From Gelatoporia subvermispora B (lineage: Eukaryota > Basidiomycota > Agaricomycetes > Polyporales > Gelatoporiaceae): a stretch of 64,000 nucleotides of DNA. How positions within the stretch are numbered: the first letter of the stretch is position 1; the number at the start of each line of letters is the position of its first letter. Position numbers and translations under genes: made by a program. The DNA lies in NCBI GenBank assembly GCA_000320605.2, contig KB445805.1:310001-374000 (forward strand), given 5' to 3'. The notes under the pieces were generated by a model that worked only from the letters and a program-made list of their open reading frames with translations, did not search any database and had not been told where the DNA came from. This document shows, one piece after another, positions 37,046 through 46,681 of this stretch.

Positions 37046-37809
37046 ATGGCCATGATTCGTTCGCAAGCCGCTCGTACTCTCGCAGTTTCGGCGCGCGCGT
37101 CGCCCGCGCTCTCGCGTGCTGCGAACATGGTGAGTACGGACAAATTCGAGGCGCTTGACGGCGATCCTGATTTCGAAAGCAGCCTAGGATGTATGCGACG
37201 ACGCCCGACCCCACCATGCCCACAGACAAGCCCTCGCCGGGTCCCAAGCCGCCCAGCTCGAACGCGGGGCTCTACTGGCTGATTGGCGGGACCGGCGCTG
37301 CAGCCGCCGCCTGGTACTACATGCAGGGCAAGGAGGACGACCCACACGCGCGGCGCAAGGCCGAGGAGGAGACGATGAAGCGCAAGGCGGAGGAGGCCGC
37401 GCAGGCGGGGAAGCAGACCGCGCACGAGGCGCTGCGCGAGGGGCAGAAGGACTACCAGGGCCTCAAGGAGTCGGGCCAGCAGAAGCTCTCGCAGGCGCGC
37501 GCGCAGGCGGAGAGTGCGAAGGGCGCTGTCGTCGGCACGTACGAGAACGCGCGCGCGAGTGCTGTGAACACGGTCGGCGCAGCGACGCACAAGGCCGAGC
37601 AAACGTACGAGGACGCGAAGCACAAGGCCGAGCAGACGTATGTGGACGTCAAGCACAAGACCGCGGAGACGACGCAGAGCTGGGGGTCGTGGTTCGGGAG
37701 CTGGTTCGGGTACGGCCAGGCGAAGGCGGACGAGACGAAGCGCGAGGGTGCAGAAAAGGTCCGTGAGGGTGCTGACAAGGTTGAGAAGGAGGCTGCAAAG
37801 CGCACATGA
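37046..37809 (+). CDS. Mitochondrial single-pass protein with LEA-like repeats
   Basis: Two exons, 37046-37129 and 37183-37809, give 236 residues. The N-terminus MAMIRSQAARTLAVSARASP and NMPRMYATTP form a textbook mitochondrial presequence (basic, amphipathic, RMYATT cleavage context). AGLYWLIGGTGAAAAAWYYM is a single membrane helix. The remaining ~150 residues are highly charged and Ala/Lys/Glu-rich, with 11-residue-type repeats (HKAEQTYEDAK, HKAEQTYVDVK, HKTAETT), like group 3 LEA or hydrophilin proteins. A WGSWFGSWFGYGQAKADETK segment interrupts the repeats. A role in mitochondrial stress or desiccation protection is inference. I used the acceptor at 37181-37182 because it preserves the frame; the one 4 bases downstream does not. 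Confidence 0.82.
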
Positions 37810-38082
37810 GCTATCTCTTGAGCGGGGAGCTCGTACGTTGGAAAAACAAAGATCGACGAACTCTGTATTATCAACGACTAGCATTGTACATGAATTGTAC
37901 TATATCTCCGCATTCTCTTTATGTACTCCGACGTCAACATGCACGGAATCGCTATACCGCATAGTGGCTTCGCGTTCAGTGATACATCGGGAACAACCCG
38001 ACGGGGACTTTGCTGTGCTAGATAAATGAGCGGGGCGAAGCACCGAGCGTGCTACACAGATTTCATATCCATCGAATGGTCA

Positions 38083-39515
38083 TCAGGTCCGCGGTCTGGG
38101 AAGTGCGGGCAAACCCCGTATACGATATCCCATGGAAACGAATGCATGTCTAATGTCCAACATCCGTCGAAACATAGGGCTCTCTTTTTTGCCATGCAGA
38201 CGGCCACGAAACATCGGTATAGTGCACTTGGAGCAGATTTGTTCGAATTGTGCAACGATCTCTCCCATTGTCGGACGTTTTGACGGATCCGCTTGGGTCA
38301 TGTCCGTAACAAGAGTGTCCAGGAATTCCAAACCGATGAATATCTGCTGATGCCGCTCGTGTCAGTCGGAGGGGCGGGAATATGGCTCACTCACATTCAG
38401 ATAATATTGTTGGATCATATGCCCCAAGTAGTACACATCTGTGGCGAACGGATCGCTCGCTATCCAGTAGCCTGCGCCCTGATACTCGGGCACGGTCTTA
38501 TCTCCGCCAATTATCGGAAGCTCACGTGGAGAAGGATCATTGACATCGTATCTCCTCGATAGACCGAAATCGATGATGTAATACTTCGGTGGCCTTTCCG
38601 TCCGAGTGTAGTGCTTTGGGCTTGCGGTACACTTGCGATTGTAGTGTAGATCTTGAGGGTGCCAGAGATTGGGGAACATCACGGATTCCATCATGGTATT
38701 CATCACCATACAGTCCCTGCGATGGGGTTAGATAAACTGTTGGGCGGCGGGCAGAATACTCGCCGATGCGCCACGCGATGCTCATGCATGAAGTGCATGC
38801 CCTGAGATGCAGTCAGCATTCGCTTCATCGCCAACGGTTTGAGGCATGACCTACCTCGAAGATCTGCCTGAGGGCCTCAACTACTTCTCCTACGGTGGTC
38901 GGAGGGGGATCATGGTGGAGTCGTAGAAGCGGCATGACGAGTATCACAGTGCCGCTATCATATGGGTCCTGGAGTGTATCATAAATGGGGACACAGTGGT
39001 TGCGGGGATCTGAAGCGAGAGGTTCGCTAGAGAAGAACTGGCCAATCTCCGCCTCATACGGATGATCTGATCGGAGGAATCTCTTGAGCATGACAACTTT
39101 GCCGTCAGCGATGCGAGTGGCATCGAGGAGGTTGTAGTACTGGGTACAGCCGAGTTCAGGTATTGTAGAGCTGCATGCAGGAAGTGCAATACTCACTCTT
39201 GGCGACACTCCGTCTTCGCACCAGAACCACCATTTCTTCGTGCCTGCCCAAGATGGCTTCCAGCCTGGTCTGTATCTCGGCCGGAGCATGTATCCCCGTT
39301 CTTCGAGCCATTGCTGCCTGTCTCTCCACCAGACTTCGCAAGACCATAGCCTGCCATCTGTATTGATACATCAGATGTTGCATGGTCGTTCTAACTGCTC
39401 TGATTTACCGCATATGTCCATATCATTTTCGAGGTTTGGAGCTTCTGGAGGAATAAGTGACTCCTTAGCTTGAACGTTGTCCTGCATGTTTGCTTCGGCA
39501 AGTGGGCTCGACATA
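38083..39515 (-). CDS. Kinase-like protein, family A (copy K1)
   Basis: This is the first member of an array of basidiomycete kinase-like proteins. The ATG at 39515 opens MSSPLAEANMQDNVQ. The next exon gives EVWWRDRQQWLEERGYMLRP, then RYRPGWKPSWAGTKK, the family N-terminal signature. The kinase-like core shows DATRIADGKVVMLKR (lysine kept), HPYEAEIGQFF (alpha-C Glu), MHFMHEHRVAHR|DCMVMN, YYIIDFGLSRRY and KTVPEYQGAGYW. The C-lobe ends TLVTDMTQADPSKRPTMGEI. No glycine-rich loop is seen, and the catalytic-loop lysine two residues after HRD is Met or Val, so phosphotransfer is doubtful. The intron after HR uses a GC donor (38762-38763), where paralogues have GT. A copy of the shared upstream element lies at 39688-39714. 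Confidence 0.8.
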
Positions 39516-39687
39516 GCTGGTTGACGAAATGACAGTCAACTTAAAATAGCTTGGGATGCAAGTAGTTGGCGACGATGCGAGTGGCATGTTTCAGATATCC
39601 GCATTTGATGCGTGCCACGAAGTACGACACAAAAGCTAGGGGCCTGAACGTGAATGCAGGCGTCGAACTTAGCGTTTGTTGTCATGA

Positions 39688-39714
39688 CCGGAACAATAAC
39701 GCCCGTCGCGGAAC
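39688..39714 (-). promoter_or_regulatory. Shared family A upstream element, copy 1 (K1)
   Basis: On the plus strand it reads ccggaacaataacgcccgt then cgcggaac, about 175 bases before the K1 ATG. It matches the copy before K3 over a longer stretch that includes the flank gcgtttgttgtcatg. Confidence 0.6.
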
Positions 39715-40183
39715 TTGTTTCCGGCGATGTTCCCGCGTTGGCCTGGTTTGCTGCGACTTGAACAATCACAACAGCAAGCCCACTCCAGCAGATAAAGGCG
39801 ATGATATGGTTTGCAGGAACAGTACGGAACCACTTCGTTGGCGACATGAATAGTACCGTCGCAGGGTATTTTCGATCTCCGACGTTTTAGCCACGTGCCT
39901 GCCTGCAACACCCACTTTGGGTGTCGGACGTAGACTAGAACCCCCATTAATACGGTCAAATGTAGGCCGGAAGTCCGGACACGAAAGAGCCCGCCAGGGC
40001 CTCCAGGATGACCGAAAGCCATCAAATTCAAGACATTTCTGTAAAGTCGAATCGGTTTTCCGTCATTTACAGCTGGTCGTGTACTGGACACTGTCGCTAT
40101 TGGAGCCACGAGCCAGAAGACAGTGGTAACTCGGTCGCACAACCCCTGCCTATTCTAATACATCTTCTATAATTTCGATGATA

Positions 40184-41971
40184 TCATGAAACGTTGGCTG
40201 GTGTGGAAACAGATGTTACCGGCGGAATGTGGAGAGGCCAAGGCTCCGGCGCTTTTGATGTACTAGTATCCCACCCATCGCAGACGGACCTCAATCTAAG
40301 TTGCACAGTGGTCATGTCCGGCCGATCTCCGGGGGCATGACTCCAACACTGTACCATCAGATCCCAAATATCGTCGAGCAGGCCTAGCTCTGTTGCCGCT
40401 TCCGGACGCTCCATTCTGTGCCCCTCGACGACATACCCTATGTATTTATGATGCGGGAGGTCGACAGGCAAATGTGCAAATGGGATCGTGCCTGTGAAGA
40501 CCTGTGTACAGTCAATCCATAATTTGAACTTCCGGGGTAACAAACCACTATACATACCTCCCACATAACCATTGAAAGAGCGTAAACGTCTGTCTCTGTT
40601 GTAGTCAGAGGACGACGATTCAAGCCACATGCTTGAGGGTCGAAAAGCTCCGGCGCCGTCCAGTTCCTCGTACCACTCATAACTGTGGTCCCACGGATGA
40701 ACTCATCCTTTTGAGTGTAGCGCAAGACTGTGAGCCCGAAGTCCGCTAAGCACGCCTGTTCATCTTCATCAACGAGAATGTTGACCTCGAGACATCAATG
40801 GACAAGACAGGCCGGGTTCAATGTCAGCTACGACCGGAATACTTGCGTAGCAGTAGGCCTCACATACCATTTTGAGATCTCCATGCACAAGACCTATGCT
40901 GTGCAGGTAGTGTAACCCATCCGCAACACCAACTAGCTACTCTCAGTGAGCCATGGCTGAGCGCGTTTCAAAGGCAGCCTTACCAAATGCAGCCGATTGC
41001 AGGATGTGTGGTCATCCAGGTATGACTTAACCGTACCTCTCTCCATCCATTTCGATACCAGCCAGGGCACACTGTCTGTTGTGGCTCTGTATATGCCATA
41101 GAACGGTGTGATGTTACGGTGACGGGCATACATCCACGCAACGGCCTCCTTGCACAGCGACTTTGGAATTTGATGAGACTTGCTGCAGAAGTAATCAGTC
41201 AGACAGGACTAACCTTCATGACATCGCTTCCCGATGCTGCATTAGTCACAATTTTCACTGCCACACTTCGTCCTTGGTGCATTCCCTGCCACACACTACC
41301 AAAACCTCCTTTGCTGATAGGGCTCCCGCTATCTTTTGTCACCCTCTGCAATGCAAACGAATTCGGATAGACACCGTTTTGTCCGCAAAGCAGTCGCAAG
41401 AGATCTAGGACCTTCGGTAATACGTCTGGGTAGTCCTTACGCTCCAGCATGAGGCGGATGATCTGACTTGTCATCAGCCTATCTTGTATGCCAGATCGTT
41501 GAGGTCACAAACCTTATCAATACGTTCAACATAGACCCGAGCGTCCTTTCCCTCCAGCAAAGGCAGGCTCATAAGTTTAGCCTTGTCCGAGAATTCGTTC
41601 ATGAAGTCGCTCAGCAGTTCCTCGGATGTCTGGAATTTGGCAATGCTGGAGGATACCTCTTCTGGTTCTTCAAATGCATCTGTTCATGCTAGTGAGTCAT
41701 ACTAGCAGAAAGCTTATCCAGGCCAACCTACAGTCCGCAGAGACATCTTCAGCTGTTGGAAAAGATTAATGTGACCACACACCCAGCAATATATAAAATA
41801 TAGATGCTCACGTGGGTCCTCCTGGATCGGTGGTGGGACTGTCTCAAGAGATTTCAAGGACGACAAAGCTGTAATTCAATCTTAGGTTAGCTGTGACTCG
41901 GAAAGCTGATGGGCCATACTTGAAGATCGTTGCGTTTGGGCTGCCTCTTTCCCTGAAGTGTTCCCGTGCAT
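40184..41971 (-). CDS. TKL-like protein kinase, family B (copy K2)
   Basis: A protein kinase with intact catalytic features. The start was taken at MHGNTSGKEAAQTQRSSS (41971). Small acidic exons follow, then EVSSSIAKFQTSEELLSDFM ending ARVYVERIDK, a helical N-terminal region shared with the other B copies. The kinase domain has a glycine loop SKGGFGSVWQG, VAVKIV, an alpha-C region SLCKEAVAWMYARHRNITPF, LVHGDLKM|NILVDE, CLADFGLTVL and TAPELFDP. HRD is replaced by HGD, a substitution known in many fungal TKL kinases, while Asp, Lys and Asn are kept. The C-lobe has VYALSMVMWE|VFTGTIPFAHL. The N-terminal exon order is less certain than the kinase domain. Confidence 0.8.
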
Positions 41972-42778
41972 TTGTCGCTTTCCGACCTGTTTAGATACTC
42001 TCTGAAACCAATATGAGCTCTGACAGAACTGTGTGCGACGGAATAACACATACGACCGCATCCTGGTGCAAATCCCGTGTATCGTCATTCCAAGTTTTGA
42101 TGCGATTTCGGCTGAGTATTGCCCTCAGCGTATGCATAGATCTGAGTATTTCTCCTTCTTCCTCGAGACTACGAGATCATTTCAGGAAGAGTATGTATAC
42201 GGATTGCACGGAAACATACTCGAGAAATGTGGATGCGATGTTACGGTGTTGCTCGGAAGAAACATGACCTTGGGTCAATGTCAAGATGGTCTGTGTACCA
42301 GACTGATACGCTGCTCCTGGCTTCATCGCCTTCTTCGGAGTCCAGAAGTTCATTGTAGCAGCAAAGACCGGGAATGACTAGTGGGATGGATTCTACAAGA
42401 AACATTTTGAGGCTATAAGGGCATGGAGTTGGATACGAGTACAAGAGCTGCCCCGATCGCCGCGAGGCGGCATACATTGACATGTGAACATGACAGTTTG
42501 CACAGCAACGCCATCAAGAGAACAATAAGGTTCGAAACTGGATACCGGCAAGGTACGGCTGCTTCTGATCAGTAAAATCTCTTCTAGAGAAAGCATACGA
42601 TCCAATGACTGCAATCCCATCCGGGGAATATGCCTATCTCTCAGCCTGAGAGATAGGCAAGTCTCAGGACCTTAGACCTTATTGTAACCCGTATTGAATG
42701 TCTCCAGATCTCACACGTAAGGTATGAACGTGTCAACTTTCATAAGCGATTACAGAGCAGCATCTCCTTTCACGACTA
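41972..42778. other. Spacer between K2 and K3, with a perfect hairpin
   Basis: 807 bases upstream of K2 and downstream of K3. The only clear structure is the inverted repeat at 42631-42659, listed separately. No copy of the family A element is seen before K2. Confidence 0.6.
42631..42659. repeat. Perfect inverted repeat, 13-bp arms, 3-base loop
   Basis: The arms tgcctatctctca and tgagagataggca flank the loop gcc. As RNA it would be a tight hairpin. It lies about 120 bases past the K3 stop, in the K2-K3 spacer, so it could be a K3 terminator or processing signal, or part of a small inverted-repeat element. Confidence 0.85.
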
Positions 42779-44158
42779 TTACGGTCTAGGAACTGCGGGT
42801 ACCCGACGCAGGATGTAACCGGCTGTGAAAATGGCATGTTTGACATCGTAGAGAAGTCGTGTCACCATATTTTCTTCTCTACTCGGGAGACGGCTCCGCA
42901 ATAACATGGGAGACAATCCAGAAATGATCTCCTGGAAGCGCGACACAACATCTGTCATGGCAGGACGACGAGTAGGATCGACTTGGGTCATATCTTCCAC
43001 TAAGTTGTTCATAAACTCGAGACGTAGATAAAGCTACTTGTAATGAGCGGACGTTATGACTGTAAATGAGGTTGTACATACATTGAGGTATTCTTCCCGT
43101 ATGAGGTTTCCCGCATAATACACATCCGTCGGAAAAGGATTGCTTGGCTCGAGCTCCTTATCACCCTGGAACTCGGGTACAGTTGGATCGCCACCTATTA
43201 TTGGATATTCACGCGGGGACGGATCCTCTGCTGTATATTTGCGAGAAAGGCCAAAATCCGTGAGGTAGTATCTTGTGGGTCGTTCCGTGCGACTGCGATG
43301 TTTTGCCTTCCCGCGCAGATCTCGCGTCCGGTTATATTTGATAGGGTGATACATGTCGGGAAACAGAGGTTCAGGATCCATCATGACGTTCAGTATCATG
43401 ACATCCCTAAGGCTACCTGTCAACATGTGCACAATACACCAATACCACGGATACTCACCGATGAGCAACACGATGCTCATGCATAAAATGGAGCCCCTTC
43501 AAATACCGATAAGGGCAGGTAATATAATCTACAACAACTGAACCGCACCTCAAACATCTGTTTGAAAAGTTCAAGAATCTCGCCAACAGTTTCGAAAGGC
43601 GGGCTGTTTTGCAATCTCAATAGCGGCATGACAATGATCTGGTAATCTTCATCGATTGGATCTTGCAGAACCTCAAGGATAGGAACACAGTGATTACGGG
43701 AATCAGATGAGCGAGGTTCGGTACTAAAGAACTGCCCGATCTCCACTTCGAATGGGTGCAGTTCCTTTGATATCTGCTTCAACATCACGAGCTTCTGATC
43801 GGATGTACGAGTGGCATCGAGTACGTATGGTGACTGGTAGAGTAATATCAGCAACTGAAACTCACTACATCTTGATGTTACGGACCTTGGGAGGTATCCC
43901 ATCTTCCACCTGCCACGAGCGTTTCGTGGTCCCCTTCCACGACGGCTTCCAACCTGGCCTGTACCGCGGTCGTAGCATGTATCCTCGCTCAGCAAGCCAA
44001 ACCTGACGATCTCTCCACCAGACTTCGGCTTCTGTCAGCGTTTCTCCACGACCTGGCGTAGCTGTATCTTGAACAGGCTCAGCTGGAGCATTGGCAGTAT
44101 CAAAGTTCTCGTTCGTTGTTCCAGGCCGGACAGTCCCTTCATGGCCGTTTGTGGACAT
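42779..44158 (-). CDS. Kinase-like protein, family A (copy K3)
   Basis: The ATG at 44158 (MSTNGHEGTVRPGTTNENF) was chosen because it matches the style and position of the K9 start (MSTIDDRNG). An in-frame ATG at 44392 exists but its extension looks non-coding. The signature is EVWWRDRQVWLAERGYMLRP followed by RYRPGWKPSWKGTTK. The core shows DATRTSDQKLVMLKQ, HPFEVEIGQFF, SRNHCVPILEVLQDP, FMHEHRVAHR|DVMILN (normal GTGAGT donor), YYLTDFGLSRKY and TVPEFQGDKELEPSNPFPTD. The C-terminus is NNLVEDMTQVDPTRRPAMTD and ends at 42779. As in K1, the HRD loop has no lysine and the glycine loop is absent. It is an intact frame by inspection. The shared upstream element is at 44561-44588. Confidence 0.82.
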
Positions 44159-44560
44159 GAGCAAATGGAATGAGCCCAGCCACGCTTGGTGTGAGAGATG
44201 TAGACGAACGTGAGGGAGGTGGTCTGTCTGGGCAATCAAGTGAGGTTTCCCAGAGGATAGGATCAACCGCCTCGGTGTCCCACGCCGTTCACAGTGCAGG
44301 CGCTCTAATATTGTGGCGCCAGCTAGTTGGAGCACCGCGGCAGCGTGAGATTGAATATTGAATCTTCGTCGCGGAATAAGCACTCTCAACATTGTCCAGT
44401 AATCGTAACTGGTGTCTCGAATGCTCGTATCTCAACTATGCGCATCAACAACTCCTCCATGAATTCACTTTAAGGTTTCCAATGAAGACCGGTGCATAAG
44501 CATTACGACAGGCGACTGAATTTGTAAATTGGGGCGCCAAATAGAGCGTTTGTTGTCATG

Positions 44561-44588
44561 CGCGGAACAATAATGCCCATCGCGGAGC
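44561..44588 (-). promoter_or_regulatory. Shared family A upstream element, copy 2 (K3)
   Basis: Plus strand: cgcggaacaataatgcccat then cgcggagc, exactly 28 bases, about 400 bases before the K3 ATG. The two CGCGGA half sites are direct repeats with a 20-base period. Confidence 0.65.
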
Positions 44589-44939
44589 TTTCTTCGATCG
44601 ACACCTCCCCTCCTCCGTATCACAGTATCTTCCGTTGCGCAAGGATGCAAGAGGAAAGCGATGGTTGCGCCTCCTGATGTCCATGGAATCACGCAGGCTC
44701 GATCAGTGGTCTACAAGCAAATGTCTACAAATACGACCCGATGACTTAAGTTGTGTGTGCGTCTATGGATCACACAGACAAGCAAGCGGACTACTGAGCT
44801 GGATCACATCGTCGTACTTTGTGCATATTCCGTACGAAGTCAGTGTCTCACTGTGACAGCCGGAGGTACAGTCTCTCTTTGCATTTGTTTGCGATCCAGA
44901 CCACGTGCGTCTGATTGGAGGGCGTGGAGACGGTTTGCT

Positions 44940-45215
44940 GCACATTTCGAACGAATCGAGACGTGTGTAGACGTATGGCAGGAACTCTGATAGGTACTGC
45001 CCATGCATCACACTATTGTTCTTGCTCTGCGCTTTGCATATGGCTACCCATAGAGAATACCATTTTTGGTACAAGTGTAGGCACCCGATCGTCTACGTGA
45101 TACATGGGATCAAATCGCGATGTCTCCGTGCGTATTCTTCACCTGTCAGAGTGCTGCGTGTTAACATCATGCGGCTGAGCAAACAAAGATCAGTCTTGTA
45201 CAACTGAGCTTCCAC
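44940..45215. repeat. Duplicated non-coding block, copy 1
   Basis: It is clearly similar to 52640-52950: both contain ctctgataggtac, then catatggctac-ca-agag, and then acaagtgtaggcacccgatc, in the same order and orientation. The block lies 3' (transcriptionally) of the kinase relic at 45535, just as copy 2 lies 3' of the kinase pseudogene ending at 53336. Confidence 0.75.
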
Positions 45216-45534
45216 TTCGGATCCCGCTAGTGCCATGCGATGACTTCCCGGAATTGACGTTAGGGGTGTCCGATGACAGATTGCGACATACAGGGTCAAT
45301 CAGCTTAATTTGGCTCGATAAAAGTGACCATATGTCTTACAGGAACAGCACGGAACTAATTCGTTAGCGACAGGAAGAGACGCCCCTAAGATACATAGAC
45401 GCTCTTTGTCGAGTCTCTTCGTGATGGAGGCCCGGTGGTACAGCCAAACAGATGTCGATGTTTGATGAATCAACTCGCTAGCCGACTCTGCAGCAACCAG
45501 GGCAGACACACAAGAGAAGGTCTCCCTGCGGCTT

Positions 45535-45775
45535 CGGTCTCAAATGGAGGTTCATCACGCAGACAAGGAAGTGGCATTTCGATAATAGAGAAATCGGCGT
45601 TCAATGAGGTTTGGCACCCCATGGCTGGAACGCAGTGATTGTGGTGATTGGAGGCAAGTGCTTCCGACCAGAAGAATCGACCGTATCATACCTCATGCGG
45701 ATGCAACGACTGGGAGATTTGGTCTAGCATGACTACTTCTTGTTCGAGATCCGAGTCGGACGAAGTCGCCAACTT
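45535..45775 (-). pseudogene. Relic of a family A kinase (N-lobe only, copy K4)
   Basis: The sequence aligns by eye with the N-lobe coding region of K7 and K6. It shares tcaaatggaggttcatcacg, ggaacgcagtgattgtgg and ggaggcaagtgcttccgac, and runs on to the region that encodes the VVML lysine strand. Frames are broken and the whole C-lobe is missing. It is closest to K7 at 54130-54350. Confidence 0.75.
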
Positions 45776-46681
45776 GAGTAATGTACGTCGCTGAATGTTG
45801 AACGCGCGGACAGAGGCATCCGGTTCTTCTCGTTAGAGTTCCTAGCGCAAACTACTAGAACTTGTGACCAGTGTCATTGCAACCTTCTCAGAAATACATG
45901 GCTTATACGCACTAAATATGTTGGTCTCCTTTTTCCCCCATGCCAAAGTCATTGCCCGACGTTCTTTTTGCCTTGTTGCTCCCGCACTTGCCTGCATCTG
46001 CGGCTAGGTTGTTGCATTGCCAACACTACAGTCCTCTTTGCATGCCGAGATTGACATGTCAGAGGAAGACCCTGGTGAAGTGGAGGTTAGTGTATTGCCC
46101 ACAAGATCGCGATGGCTGTCTCAAGTGCCGTGAAGGATCTCCTTCACTTTGCAGCAACGAAGAAGGCAAATGCACATGTATTTGAGCTCGCCTGCGTCAT
46201 CTGCGTGGGTAGTAGGACACACCAGGACCACGCAGTCTATGAGGGAGCTGGGGGAGACCGGGCTCGTGGTGCAAGGGCAACCGTGATGCCAGTGGGTCCC
46301 GGACACAGTACGGTTTGGGTGTCAGGGGGCCTGGGGTCGCTGGCCTTCCGCAGCCTGGAGTGCGAGCCTGGATCCGAGCACACTTGACTGCACGGCAATG
46401 TCTCCCGAACAAGCTGCGACTCTGCTGATCTCCGGCTACGTCTGGTACCCTCCTCGGTGGTCGATTAAGATGTGTAAGGAAGTTCTCCTTTCTCGGGCGT
46501 GACTACGGGCCCTCACAGTTGCAATGACAATTACAGTCATCCAGGAATGTCGTATGTTCTGTGCGCAGATTCCTCTTTGAACAGATGGCTACAGTTTGCT
46601 ATGGCATGCCAATATGTTGTACATGAAGGAAGGTAATATTCTCAGGATGTACGAATGGTGCGGGATCAAGAGCAGTGTACG

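Larger units (their letters stand above)
44159..46681. other. Spacer K3-K5 with element, duplicated flank and kinase relic
   Basis: This 2.5 kb segment holds the family A element of K3, a non-coding block (~44940-45215) duplicated at ~52640-52950, and a decayed family A fragment (45535-45775). The remainder shows no gene. The frame 46112-46387 is short and has no motif. Confidence 0.6.

Noticed and set aside
37036..37884. 282-codon minus-strand ORF over the mitochondrial LEA-like gene
   Set aside because: It is the exact antisense of a well-supported two-exon gene, rich in Arg/Leu from GC-rich codons, with no motif. It is a shadow frame.
46112..46387. 91-codon plus ORF between K3 and K5
   Set aside because: There is no motif, splice context or similarity to the neighbours, and the length is within chance expectation.
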